Origin: a virus
Strand: one strand, 5' to 3'
Length of the DNA stretch: 26,877 bases
IMG/VR virus record: IMGVR_UViG_3300000236_000001
Location: 1 to 26,877 of that record
A program made the translations under genes and the position numbers. The notes beneath the pieces are model-generated. The model was not told the origin of the DNA and did not search any database. It saw nothing but the letters and a program-made list of their open reading frames with translations. Of this stretch, positions 17,355-25,425 are shown one piece after another. Positions within the stretch are counted from its first letter, which is position 1, and every line of letters begins with the position of its first letter.

Positions 17355-17818
17355 CTTCTCTGTACCTCCATCGTAACTTCGAGATAGGATTCGGCAACGC
17401 GAATTTCCTGGTTCCCTCTATTTATCGGCGTGTAGTATACACGCTCGACAACCTTCGCTCTACACCCGCGCCCCCCGAGTGAGCGATCGGCCTGAATAGC
17501 CTCACGAATTGCAGCATTGTACCTGTACGTCTTCTTCGTGGCCTTTGAGCCGTCGTAAAGAGACATGACGCGCAGGCTGCATGTATTCTCATCCATAGCG
17601 CGATCTTTCACAACATCCTTCGACTCATCAACAAAGACGCACGCCGCCGGGTAGCGCCTTATGTCAGACGGGTCTATGTACTCGTCGTCAATCACGGTAA
17701 ACATTGGAAGCAGAACGCCAGGATTCTCCAGCTCTATCTGGGCCAGGTACGCCGGCATTACGCTTTTCAGATATTCGATTACGGCGTTTACAGCCTTCTC
17801 TTCAAGTATGACTATCAA
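17351..17818 (-). CDS. Tail terminator/completion-like protein
   Basis: A 155-aa protein read from TTG 17818, which overlaps the previous stop by 4 nt (TTGA). No better start is present nearby, and the first residues (MIVILEEKAVNAVIEYLKS) form a helix as in known tail terminators. The middle is beta-rich with RRYPAACVFVDESKD, and the end is AESYLEVTMEVQRR. The pattern of N-terminal helix, central strands and final strand, ~150 aa and located directly before the tail-tube gene, is typical of tail-completion proteins that cap the tube and join it to the head. Sequence-level identity with a named family was not established. Confidence 0.6.
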   Translation of the reverse strand: MIVILEEKAVNAVIEYLKSVMPAYLAQIELENPGVLLPMFTVIDDEYIDPSDIRRYPAACVFVDESKDVVKDRAMDENTCSLRVMSLYDGSKATKKTYRYNAAIREAIQADRSLGGRGCRAKVVERVYYTPINRGNQEIRVAESYLEVTMEVQRR

Positions 17819-18573
17819 GAAACTTCCCCTATCCTTCTGCCGAGCTGATTGACTATATCAACAAGTATCGGCTCGACATAGATATTCGACTGGTCGTAAA
17901 CGATCGCATCTATCTCGTGCATAAACGGAGATGCAATTACGCTGAGGCTTTTGAAGAAAAGAAATCTCTCGCTGTCAGGGGTTGAACCAAGAGACTCCCT
18001 TACTTCGCTCAGCTTTTGGGCTTTCAGGCCGCCACGATTGAAGGTGCTGCGCTGCTGCCTTGTGTATTTTTTGTCGTACATTTTTTGCGCGCGCTTGTTC
18101 TGTCTTTCCTCTATTGCCGCTTTCCTTTGTATCACGAGTGGCGCAAGCGCCTCTGAAAGAAGCGCCCTCTCGAATGGTATTACCAGGAACTTTCCGCGTG
18201 GCGTCCACCTGTCGCTGCCCTCGACTGTCACTCCAAGTTCCCTGGCATACAGCAGCGGGTGGGCAAATTCTATCAACAGGGAATTGTGTCCTTTCGCCCT
18301 TTTATCAATCCTTGAGGTTATGCTTTTTCTCATTCCGTCTACTACGTCCTGCTCCTGCCACCCTTCGTGCTGCTCTCCTGCTGGATAGCTCGGGTACACG
18401 ACGCGTTCCATGTATTTATGAATGAGCGGCATGGACGACGACCGTATCCTCTTGAATCCTTTATCTGCCGCATCCGCTATGACCTTATCTGATTCAGTGC
18501 GGACCTTTCTTTGAAGCGTCTCAAGCTTGTGATAAGGCGATGTTGTATACCTGAAGGAAATAAGTGAACTCAT
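17815..18573 (-). CDS. Neck/head-tail joining protein (HK97 gp10-like position)
   Basis: A 252-aa protein starting at ATG 18573 in a 4-nt overlap with the connector gene. Features seen: a charged helical start (HKLETLQRKVRTESDKVIADAADKGF), a central stretch HPLLYARELGVTVEG followed by RWTPRGKFLVIPF, and a basic helix-rich segment with KKYTRQQRSTF. Minor neck proteins of the HK97 gp10 class sit exactly here, between the gp6-like connector and the tail terminator, and often start with a helix followed by a beta region. The protein is longer than most gp10 relatives (about 130-150 aa). It could instead be a head-completion or minor capsid protein. The role is inferred mainly from order. Confidence 0.5.
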   Translation of the reverse strand: MSSLISFRYTTSPYHKLETLQRKVRTESDKVIADAADKGFKRIRSSSMPLIHKYMERVVYPSYPAGEQHEGWQEQDVVDGMRKSITSRIDKRAKGHNSLLIEFAHPLLYARELGVTVEGSDRWTPRGKFLVIPFERALLSEALAPLVIQRKAAIEERQNKRAQKMYDKKYTRQQRSTFNRGGLKAQKLSEVRESLGSTPDSERFLFFKSLSVIASPFMHEIDAIVYDQSNIYVEPILVDIVNQLGRRIGEVS

Positions 18574-19250
18574 CGCATTGAGTACGGCGCGAGCCGCTCC
18601 GCGACGTGAGACGGCATGGCGATCTCATACTGGACCGCGGACCCCTCGAATGAATACCCGCGCTCTTTCTTGACAATACCAGCCCCGCCGGACGCAAAGC
18701 GCGCTCTCAGCCAGTTGACATATTCGACGCACGCGCCCTCGAGGTCTTCTGGCATGGGTTCGCCGTTGTAATCCTCCCATGTGGTTGTCCTGATACGGAA
18801 AACCGTTCCGTCGAACCATGTATCGCCGGATTCGTAGTCGTCCGGCGCTTCTCCGCGATGATCGACCCTTGTATACCCATTGTCCATGACAACGCGATAC
18901 GCCGCCTCTGCGTAGTCGTTTTTTGCACCAAGGTAGATGGTTGACCGTTGCGGTATCCACTTGTAATCGGTCAGCTCGGTGTCATCACCGAAGACGTAGG
19001 ACGTGTCATACCGCACTGAGGTGATTGAAAGGACTGGTTTCCTTCTGACGATAATCTTGCCATCGCCATAGGAATCGAAGAACATCGGTTCGGTGTTCCT
19101 GATGACGGGCCACCCGCAATAATTGATTATGGCCGCCGAAGCGTACTGGATGACGCCCGGGAGTTCTGTTTCCGGCGAGTCTTCTGCAGTTACGTGCATT
19201 AACGACGCGCACGTCTTGACGCTCACAAGTGCCGATGCGGGGAGGCCCAT
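18570..19250 (-). CDS. Head-tail connector (gp6-like adaptor)
   Basis: A 226-aa protein starting at ATG 19250, 3 nt after the stop of the 46-aa gene. The start (LPASALVSVKTCASLMHVT), followed by an acidic stretch and a helix VIQYASAAIINYCGWPVIR, then RKPVLSITSVRYD and a C-terminal helix ACVEYVNWLRARF, matches the layout of HK97 gp6/SPP1 gp15 adaptors, in which a helical N-terminal part is followed by the typical R-P-V-xS-I-x-V motif. These proteins form a ring below the portal and receive the tail. Position after capsid and before neck and tail terminator agrees. Confidence is high for the class, moderate for exact family. Confidence 0.75.
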   Translation of the reverse strand: MGLPASALVSVKTCASLMHVTAEDSPETELPGVIQYASAAIINYCGWPVIRNTEPMFFDSYGDGKIIVRRKPVLSITSVRYDTSYVFGDDTELTDYKWIPQRSTIYLGAKNDYAEAAYRVVMDNGYTRVDHRGEAPDDYESGDTWFDGTVFRIRTTTWEDYNGEPMPEDLEGACVEYVNWLRARFASGGAGIVKKERGYSFEGSAVQYEIAMPSHVAERLAPYSMR

Positions 19251-19253
19251 GTT

Positions 19254-19394
19254 TTATTCCTTGTCCTTTTCGACACGGGCTTCCCTGTCGAAATACCCCT
19301 TGGGACGGAGGCTGTCCTTCTTCTCTTCCTTCTCTTCCTTCTTTTCCATCCCAGCCTTGTTGTAGCTGGCCCTTCGATCAAGAATGCTTCTCAT
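19254..19394 (-). CDS. 46-aa highly charged protein
   Basis: A short frame from ATG 19394 to TAA 19254, too short for typical ORF cut-offs but supported by GGAGG 5 nt upstream and 3 nt spacing to the next gene. The product begins MRSILDRRASYNKAG and then has a run of Lys and Glu (EKKEEKEEKKDSLRP) before GYFDREARVEKDKE. It is not hydrophobic and has no known motif. It sits between the candidate decoration gene and the connector, right behind a terminator-like hairpin whose T-tract abuts its ribosome site. Small charged proteins here could be head-completion factors, capsid cement, or unimportant. Function unknown. Confidence 0.65.
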   Translation of the reverse strand: MRSILDRRASYNKAGMEKKEEKEEKKDSLRPKGYFDREARVEKDKE

Positions 19395-19404
19395 CGGTTC
19401 CTCC

Positions 19405-19457
19405 AAAAAAGGGCGTCCTCACCAGAGAGGACACGGGTTTCCCCAGCTCAGACGCCC
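19405..19457 (-). terminator. Intrinsic terminator/attenuator between capsid and connector genes
   Basis: On the minus strand GGGCGTC (19457-19451) pairs with GACGCCC (19417-19411), followed at once by six T (19410-19405). A competing inner hairpin GTCCTC/GAGGAC shares part of the right arm. It could end most transcription after the capsid genes while letting some continue; the T-tract runs into the next ribosome site. Confidence 0.6.
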
Positions 19458-19468
19458 CACGATTCGGG

Positions 19469-20056
19469 TTAGACGCCGATCACCGGGCAGTTTATTGCCT
19501 GAATGGTAGCGGCGTTCGTGATGTTGTTCAGGGAGAGAATCATTGGCTCACCCATTTCGTTCGAGCCAAAATAGCCATTCTCTTCCGAGAACACGGTCGT
19601 GACGCTGGCTGGGATGGCGACCTGTTCGTGGCCATCGCTGACAACACCAAAGAAACACACAGCAGAACCCTTGGGGAGTTCGGCGGTGAGATTTGCGGTC
19701 AGGGTGACCTCGTACTCGCCGGAGACAACGGCGCCGACTGCACTCACGATGTACTTCTCGTGCTTGCCGCTCGGCATCTTGATCGCCAGGATGTCGTTTG
19801 CAGCCATCGTGGCCACTGGGACCTCGGTGTCGAGAAACATGAACTTCGCCTGGCCCGCAGCAGCCACCTGGCTTACGCGGTACTTGGCGAGAACCTGCAT
19901 GACGGTCAGTGTCTGGGCAGTCGCGGCGGTCAGGATGGCCATGCGCGTGACGATGACGCGGCCCCGGAGAGAGCCCGGGTCAAGCAGGTACTGGATCGCG
20001 GTGCCTGCGGCTGCGGTCTTGGCACCCATGCGTTTCCACTGGATTACTGGCAGCAT
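19469..20056 (-). CDS. Possible capsid decoration/head protein
   Basis: A 195-aa protein starting at ATG 20056, 3 nt after the major capsid stop. It is Ala/Thr/Val-rich with a beta-strand pattern (GRVIVTRMAILTAATAQTL, KYIVSAVGAVVSGEYEVTL) and few charges, as in proteins that coat the capsid shell. The C-terminus NNITNAATIQAINCPVIGV is neutral and hydrophobic. A gene in this slot of HK97-type modules commonly encodes a decoration or head-stabilising protein. I do not recognise the family, so this is a positional suggestion. A terminator-like hairpin follows, which would keep it in the same high-level transcript as the capsid gene. Confidence 0.5.
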   Translation of the reverse strand: MLPVIQWKRMGAKTAAAGTAIQYLLDPGSLRGRVIVTRMAILTAATAQTLTVMQVLAKYRVSQVAAAGQAKFMFLDTEVPVATMAANDILAIKMPSGKHEKYIVSAVGAVVSGEYEVTLTANLTAELPKGSAVCFFGVVSDGHEQVAIPASVTTVFSEENGYFGSNEMGEPMILSLNNITNAATIQAINCPVIGV

Positions 20057-20059
20057 CTA

Positions 20060-21391
20060 TCAGCTCCTTCCTGCGGTCTTGAGGAACACCGAGCGGTCGG
20101 TCCTCACCACCTTGAATCCATCGCGCTTGCGGAAGCGGATGAATTCTTCGCCGTTCAGGAGGTTCGCCTCGGTTTCCCGGTACGTCCTGAGTTCGATGCC
20201 CATACGGTTACCGTGCCAGACATCCTGGAGGTTTCCGAACCACGCAAACTTCTCGTTTTCGTGTACATCGAATATGCCTTTCATGGTCGGCACCTCGATA
20301 TAGGGCTTGCCAGCGATCATGCCGGGCCGTCCGCCTTCCTGCGGGGGAATCCAGGCGTAGTCGCCGATCTGGTTTTTGTGTGCGGCTATCCAGCTCACGA
20401 AGTCTTCCGAAACAAGCCATACACCCTTCACGCGGTCCTGTACCGGCACCTTGAGGGGGGCCTGCGTCAGGTCTTCGAGCGTGATGCTCATTGGGCTTGC
20501 GCCAGAGACAACGTGTTCTTTGGCGCCCGAGGCATTGAAGACTCCGACGAACGGATCACTGTTGGCGAACAGGCACTGGTAGTCGAACTCCTGGCCATAC
20601 AGCTCGGAGAACATCTCGAGGAACAGGGTCCCGATCTGCACGTTGACCTGAATATCGTCCTGGAACAGGTCGTACCAGGGTATCCAGCCGGCGAGAGTCT
20701 GGCATGTCAGTTCGACACGGGGGCCAAAGGATGGCTTGCCAGCCTCGCGGTAATTCGGGAGACCCTGGGTATTGGTGTGCCAATACAGGTGACCGTTGTA
20801 GCGGTCGAGGGTGGGCCAGGAGATTGTGTTGCCCGCCATGGGGATGGTACGGACCTTGCCCATGAGCGCCGACTGGAGACCGGCGTAGCGCATGAGTTCG
20901 CGTTCGTAGATGGTATTGATGACGTACTGGCCGTCCGTAGTACCACCGAAGGGCGAACCGACCGGATCGCGCATTACGAACCGGCGACCATCCTTGTCGT
21001 ACCGGATATTGCGCGGGTCAGTCCATTCCTGGTCGCTGGCAGTTCTTGTCTGCGGAGTCGAGCCGAGTTCGGCGACGCGATCAAACTCCTTGCGAAACTG
21101 AAAGGAAACGAGCTTTCCGACTTCTGCGAGCATGGCAGTTTTGTCCAGCTCCTTTGGCTCTTCCTTTTTCTCTTCGAGGCTCTTTTTCAGACCCTCGACC
21201 TGCACCTTGAGCGCTCCGAGCTCCGCTTCGTTGGAAGCTGCAAGTTCTTCAATCGCGTGAGCGGCAGAATCAAGCAAAACCTCTTTTTCGGACAGGTACG
21301 TTTTTACCTGTTCGGTGTCAGAGAATCCTGCTGATTCGACGCGCTTCGCGGTTTTTAGCGACTCAAGGAGTTCTTCGTACTTCTTAGGCAT
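20060..21391 (-). CDS. Major capsid protein, HK97 fold, with N-terminal delta/scaffold region
   Basis: A 443-aa protein starting at ATG 21391, with AAGGAG 6 nt upstream, 3 nt after the protease stop. Residues 1-95 form a charged coiled-coil region (YEELLESLKTAKRVESAG, LGALKVQVEGLKKSLEEKK), as in the delta domain used as internal scaffold and removed by the prohead protease. The remainder has the HK97-type mix: YVINTIYERELMRYAGLQS, then WPTLDRYNG, FLEMFSELYGQEFDYQCLF, and the final strand EEFIRFRKRDGFKVVRTDR followed by AGRS. It builds the icosahedral shell. Protease directly upstream, portal and terminase before that, support it. The cleavage point is not visible. Confidence 0.92.
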   Translation of the reverse strand: MPKKYEELLESLKTAKRVESAGFSDTEQVKTYLSEKEVLLDSAAHAIEELAASNEAELGALKVQVEGLKKSLEEKKEEPKELDKTAMLAEVGKLVSFQFRKEFDRVAELGSTPQTRTASDQEWTDPRNIRYDKDGRRFVMRDPVGSPFGGTTDGQYVINTIYERELMRYAGLQSALMGKVRTIPMAGNTISWPTLDRYNGHLYWHTNTQGLPNYREAGKPSFGPRVELTCQTLAGWIPWYDLFQDDIQVNVQIGTLFLEMFSELYGQEFDYQCLFANSDPFVGVFNASGAKEHVVSGASPMSITLEDLTQAPLKVPVQDRVKGVWLVSEDFVSWIAAHKNQIGDYAWIPPQEGGRPGMIAGKPYIEVPTMKGIFDVHENEKFAWFGNLQDVWHGNRMGIELRTYRETEANLLNGEEFIRFRKRDGFKVVRTDRSVFLKTAGRS

Positions 21392-21394
21392 TTG

Positions 21395-22033
21395 TCACTC
21401 CTTGCCTGGCAAAAAAAATTGAAAGCCGCTCAAGGGCTTTAGCTGCTTTGTCTTTGGCGCATCCGTTGCAAAATCAACGAGCGCGAATGGATTTGCTGGA
21501 ACATTGCAAATCGAAAACTCGAACAGTTCCTGTTTCTTGAACCTGTACCCATCAATGATGGTATGGCCTCCGTCGCGATGCTCTATTGTCTCATACTCCA
21601 GCGGGAAAAATCCAACGGAGCCAGCCTTGATTGCTCCGAAAGAAATCAGCCGTTGAATCTTCGAGCCAAAATCGTCAACCTCCGGCGGGCTGAACTTGAT
21701 ATTGCCGTTCAGCACGGGTGCCTTCTGCATATCCTTTGCATAACCAATGGCCGGGATGGAATGATTATGCGCCCACAGAATTACGTTGTTTTTCTCATAC
21801 CTGTCGAGTACCCAGCCCTCCTGCTCGATTACATCGCCGTATGAGTCAATGTCATCCGTCGAGAATGTGAAGTGGAAGGCATCATCATCCTTCTTCTCGA
21901 AGGAGACCGAAGAGCCTCGAAAGACCTGAATCTCTTCCTTCAGGTTCCCCTTCTTCGTGGAGTTGTCCAGAAAAAACTGATACAGCTCCTCCCCTGAAAG
22001 ACTTCTTATCATCCCCTTTGTTCTCAGGAACAT
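21395..22033 (-). CDS. Prohead protease (HK97-type, S78/U35)
   Basis: A 212-aa protein starting at ATG 22033, where AAGGAG lies 7 nt upstream. It overlaps the portal gene by 149 nt, which is long but supported by that ribosome site. Family signs: strand FHFTFSTDDIDSYGDVI, then WAHNHSIPAIGYA near 87-99 with candidate catalytic His89/His91, GAIKAGSVGFFP near 133-144 with Ser139, and LFEFSICNVPANPFAL near 170-184, the typical end motif. It cuts the delta region from the capsid protein and is then destroyed or released. The capsid gene follows immediately. The ~25-residue N-terminal part lies in the portal overlap and may be a non-catalytic extension. Confidence 0.9.
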   Translation of the reverse strand: MFLRTKGMIRSLSGEELYQFFLDNSTKKGNLKEEIQVFRGSSVSFEKKDDDAFHFTFSTDDIDSYGDVIEQEGWVLDRYEKNNVILWAHNHSIPAIGYAKDMQKAPVLNGNIKFSPPEVDDFGSKIQRLISFGAIKAGSVGFFPLEYETIEHRDGGHTIIDGYRFKKQELFEFSICNVPANPFALVDFATDAPKTKQLKPLSGFQFFLPGKE

Positions 22034-23081
22034 CTTCTTTCTCCTTTGCCTTGACGAGTTCGTCGCCGCCGTCTACTGGCGGATAGTGAACCAATTCCCT
22101 TGCCTCGTTTGGTGTGAACAGGGAACCCTGTATGTCGGCGACAAGCCGCTTGTGCAGGTCGGCTTCGTCCTCTTGAAGTTCCGGTATGACGGTATGGTCG
22201 AACTCAGCCCGCATATTGAGCAAGCCATACCTGTTGAAAAACTTGGTCTTCAGTTCGCCTTCCCAGAAGGCATGAAGCGGGATCAGCGTCTGGCTCCACA
22301 GGGCCTTGTACTGCTCGTTTGAATCCTTCCCTGAAAGGGCGGTTTTTTCCGTGGTTGCGTTCGCCACCTTCAGCGGAATGCCGTACTTCGTCAGGATTGA
22401 AACCTTGTTCCTGTCCGAGACATCAAAATACTGGATCAGATTTTCATTCAGGGCCTGGAAGTTCGTGCCCTGCCCTATGACTGCGATACGCTTGTCGCCC
22501 TTCGAGCGCCCGTACTTCTGTTCCCACATATCGACCAGCTCCCTGGCCTGAACGGGGGTTATCCGCTGCTCTGTCTTCAGTATCCCCTGTGGTATCGCGG
22601 AATCATTGAGCCGCTTCAATGTCTCCCTGTTCACAGACCAGTCTTGCTCGAGCTCCATGGCCAGCGCGGCTACTGGCGGGACGCCACGATTCGGGTTCCA
22701 GATATTCGGCTCAAAGACATGGATGAACTCATCGTCTCGCATGGGTATGCGCTGGCCGTCATCGTTGTTGAAGAACCATGATTTTGTATACGCCTCATAC
22801 TCAACGCGCCGGGGTGAAAGGACAGAGATTTCTGTCGGGAAGCCGGACTTTCCACCAAACCACCAAAAGAACTCACCCTCGATGTCCCACCACATCGACG
22901 AAAGCCACCACAGCGCCGTCGATGACAGCTCATTACCCAGGGTGGCGCTCGGCGAAGAGAACAGGTCGTATACCGGGCCAGAATCGACGAGCTTGGTTTT
23001 CTTGTAAAGGTTCAATGGAGACCGGGCGAGGTTTCTTGCGCGGATCGAAACTGCGATATTGACCCAGTTGTTCTGCAGCAT
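21885..23081 (-). CDS. Portal protein (HK97 type), true start probably upstream
   Basis: From ATG 23081 the product has 398 aa. The segment NWVNIAVSIRARNLARSPLNLYK matches the family helix near the start of HK97 portals (WV-x-A-x-R-A-x-N-x-A-x-P-x-Y). Later TEKTALSGKDSNEQYKALW and the wing/clip region are also typical. The frame stays open ~40 codons further upstream with no ATG, GTG or TTG: ATT 23207 lies 6 nt after GGAGG, and CTG 23201 overlaps the TerL stop by 4 nt (CTGA). The natural start is therefore likely one of those. The C-terminal ~50 residues overlap the protease gene. The portal forms the dodecameric ring through which DNA enters. Confidence 0.88.
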   Translation of the reverse strand: MLQNNWVNIAVSIRARNLARSPLNLYKKTKLVDSGPVYDLFSSPSATLGNELSSTALWWLSSMWWDIEGEFFWWFGGKSGFPTEISVLSPRRVEYEAYTKSWFFNNDDGQRIPMRDDEFIHVFEPNIWNPNRGVPPVAALAMELEQDWSVNRETLKRLNDSAIPQGILKTEQRITPVQARELVDMWEQKYGRSKGDKRIAVIGQGTNFQALNENLIQYFDVSDRNKVSILTKYGIPLKVANATTEKTALSGKDSNEQYKALWSQTLIPLHAFWEGELKTKFFNRYGLLNMRAEFDHTVIPELQEDEADLHKRLVADIQGSLFTPNEARELVHYPPVDGGDELVKAKEKEDVPENKGDDKKSFRGGAVSVFSGQLHEEGEPEGRDSGLSRLFGLLREEG

Positions 23082-23197
23082 CGGGTCTTTGATCTTGCCC
23101 CTTGGGGATGTGACATCAAAGTCCTCGTAGCCGCCAAGTATTTTCCCGCCAAGAGTCGTGAGTATTGATTTTTCAACGGCATTGTAAATTGAGCTGG

Positions 23198-24685
23198 TCA
23201 GGCTAATATGACACCTCCGTCGAACGCAAACTCATGGAAGCCAGTCAGTGCGTCCGGCGCATCGTCGTGTCTGTTCTTGCCAACGCGCAGGAATTGCATA
23301 AGGTCAAAAGAAAACACAGGAAAGCGCTCTTCCCATCCGGCTGGCATAAGAATCCGTTCCTGCACAGCAGCGGAATTGGAGATAATCCTCGTCTCCTTGT
23401 TTGACGTTTGGTAGCTCTCTTCTATATAAACCATATACCGCTGTTTTTCAAGTATTTCTTTCAAATCTCTTGAATATGCAGCGCCGCCCGAGTTTGATTC
23501 TACGCGAATCTCCTTTACGCCGTCAAGTATCGACGCGCTTGCGACCATCGGCAATGAAACATCGACCGGCTCCTTGGTATACACAACGTCGGTCACGTAT
23601 GCGTAGTTGCCGGAGACGACTCCAAAAATGGCGCATAGGTAATTGTCGCCCTGATCCGCGGTATCAACAAAGCATATCGCCCTCTCGAAGGAGTCCGTGC
23701 CATTCTCATCCTTCGGGAGGGTGGAGTACGTCTTGAAGTTCTGATACAAAGCGCCGGCTGGGCGGATGATGACCTGATTATAGTTCGCCTCGAAGATTGT
23801 CGGGTCCATGAAGATTTTCTTCGAGGCGTAATCCGTCGGCGAAAGGATGTCGTCACACAGGTAATCGTTGCCGTCAAAGGCTGGCATTACCAGATGAAAA
23901 AACCTGTTGTACTCTTTCTGTTCCTTGTCATTCTTGTTATGCTCGAACGCGTCCGTGAGGTCTCCGTTTGGCCATCTCGTGTGAACGATGATTATCTTCG
24001 CTCCGGCTTCCGTCCTCGACAACAAGGTATTCATCACCCACGAGTTGATCTTCTCCATTGCTGGCGCATTGAACGCCGTCTCGGAGTTCTTTACCGGGTC
24101 GTCAACGATCAGCCAGTCCGCACCCTTACCCGTCGCAGTACCACCTGGCCCCGTGCCTATGTATGAAAAGTACGACCCCTCAACCGCCCACCTCGAAACG
24201 CTCTTGTCGTTCCCCTTCAGCTTTGTATTCGGAAAAATGTCTGAATAGACGAGGGAGTACTGGGCTTGCGGAGTCTGTCCTATGGTGTCCCTGACGTACC
24301 GCGAGATGTCCGCAGCCGCATCGTCGTTGTAGGAGCCGGTGACGAACTTTGTTTTGATGCTTCTTCCAAGGACCCACGCCTCAAACAGGACCATCGTCCT
24401 CGTCTTGCCGAAACGAGGTGGCATGTTGATGATTATCCTTCTGCAGACCTCAAGCCCCGCTAGGTCCTCGTCTGGTTCGATGAACCGCCATGGCTCACCC
24501 CCGCGCCTCACCAACCGACCGTCATGAACCCCTTGCAAGGCATTGCACAGCATCTTCAAGTGCGCCCTGTCTGGCTTGTAGAACTCTGGGTCCGACGTAA
24601 CGCAGAACTCCCAGAACGAACGCCTCGACAATGAAATGCGCACCAAGAGAAACTTCTCAAGGTCTTCGCGATTCAGCTGGATCAT
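23198..24685 (-). CDS. terL: Terminase large subunit
   Basis: A 495-aa protein starting at ATG 24685 in a 4-nt ATGA overlap with the preceding small gene. The ATPase half has a Walker A-like PPRFGKT at 89-95 and Walker B LIVDDP near 192-197, with a coupling motif HTRW near 235-238. The nuclease half has Asp341 (CFVDTAD), Glu396 (IRVESNSGG) and Asp474/475 and Asp478 (RHDDAPDALTG), matching the RNase H-like acid cluster. It packages DNA into the procapsid and cuts the concatemer, binding the portal encoded next. The stop TGA overlaps a CTG that may begin the portal gene. Length is at the usual size for this family. Confidence 0.95.
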   Translation of the reverse strand: MIQLNREDLEKFLLVRISLSRRSFWEFCVTSDPEFYKPDRAHLKMLCNALQGVHDGRLVRRGGEPWRFIEPDEDLAGLEVCRRIIINMPPRFGKTRTMVLFEAWVLGRSIKTKFVTGSYNDDAAADISRYVRDTIGQTPQAQYSLVYSDIFPNTKLKGNDKSVSRWAVEGSYFSYIGTGPGGTATGKGADWLIVDDPVKNSETAFNAPAMEKINSWVMNTLLSRTEAGAKIIIVHTRWPNGDLTDAFEHNKNDKEQKEYNRFFHLVMPAFDGNDYLCDDILSPTDYASKKIFMDPTIFEANYNQVIIRPAGALYQNFKTYSTLPKDENGTDSFERAICFVDTADQGDNYLCAIFGVVSGNYAYVTDVVYTKEPVDVSLPMVASASILDGVKEIRVESNSGGAAYSRDLKEILEKQRYMVYIEESYQTSNKETRIISNSAAVQERILMPAGWEERFPVFSFDLMQFLRVGKNRHDDAPDALTGFHEFAFDGGVILA

Positions 24686-24879
24686 ACGAAATCAGCGCCC
24701 CTCAAATGCAGTATCACGCCATGCACATTGACCAGATATGTCATTTCATCAGCCGCCCAGTCGAACTCCGGCGAAACCCCATACCCCATGTCTCTTGGCG
24801 TTTTCCCTGGCGGAATCGTCGCATGTATCTTCCCCTCGAAAACAGACTGCCCATACCTGAACTTCTTCTTCAAAACCAT
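24682..24879 (-). CDS. Small hypothetical protein between TerS and TerL
   Basis: A 65-aa protein from ATG 24879, overlapping the TerS end by 10 nt and the TerL start by 4 nt. The product starts MVLKKKFRYGQSVFEGKIH and has an aromatic, beta-rich mix (DWAADEMTYLVNVHGVILHL), with no membrane segment. The start lacks a strong ribosome site, so it is probably translated by coupling to TerS. I do not recognise it. Its tight packing on both sides argues that it is a real gene, possibly a packaging accessory. Function unknown. Confidence 0.6.
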   Translation of the reverse strand: MVLKKKFRYGQSVFEGKIHATIPPGKTPRDMGYGVSPEFDWAADEMTYLVNVHGVILHLRGADFV

Positions 24880-25418
24880 GGGTCGCTCACTAGCCTTTCT
24901 GCTCCGAACTCGAGCAGTCCGTCTGTGCCTTCTGGATTTTCTTCATCTTCCTCTTCAATTTTTTCTCTTCTCTTGCCTTGCGCCGCACTTGCTCTCTTGT
25001 TCCTGGCAAATATATCCTCTCCCCTGGTGTCAACCACAGCCTGTATGATCTCACCCCTTCGCCCTTCTTCAATAAATCTTCCTGGATCTCTCGGTGTAAG
25101 CTCAGCGTGTCCACCCATAGCCCCCTTCAATATCGTCGTCTCAAGCTCCCTCAAGTCGTCATCCGACAACTCGTCATACCCATTCCCAAACCGCCCCGTC
25201 GCCACCGCCATCGGCTGAACAGGCTTCCCATACTGGTACTCCGTCAAATACCTCGTCGCTTCCATCCCCAACCTGTTCTTCGGGTCCAATGCCCTGCGCG
25301 CCGCCGCTCTGATTATTGCTTCCTCAAGTGTTACCGCCTCAAGACGCCCGTCTACATCTACATGCGTCTCCTCAGAGAGTACCTTGTCAATTATTGCAGC
25401 TATGCTCTTCACCTTCAT
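24870..25418 (-). CDS. Probable terminase small subunit
   Basis: A 182-aa protein starting at ATG 25418 (MKVKSIAAIIDKVLSEE). An in-frame TAG lies two codons upstream, so no longer start exists. The N-terminal half is helical with a basic segment (IIRAAARRALDPKNRLGME) that could carry the DNA-binding helix-turn-helix of TerS. The C-terminal half is charged and acidic (KRREKIEEEDEENPEG), then ends in EFGAERLVSDPWF. Position directly before TerL, separated only by a small overlapping gene, gives the call. TerS binds the pac or cos site and triggers packaging. No ribosome site precedes the ATG, and the mRNA may be leaderless. Sequence similarity of TerS proteins is low, so this is mostly contextual. 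Confidence 0.65.
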   Translation of the reverse strand: MKVKSIAAIIDKVLSEETHVDVDGRLEAVTLEEAIIRAAARRALDPKNRLGMEATRYLTEYQYGKPVQPMAVATGRFGNGYDELSDDDLRELETTILKGAMGGHAELTPRDPGRFIEEGRRGEIIQAVVDTRGEDIFARNKRASAAQGKRREKIEEEDEENPEGTDGLLEFGAERLVSDPWF

Positions 25419-25425
25419 ACACTAA

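Noticed and set aside
19229-21334. 701-codon plus-strand frame antisense to the capsid and connector region
   Set aside because: It lies opposite well-supported minus-strand genes with ribosome sites and family motifs; its composition is that of a shadow frame in GC-rich coding DNA.
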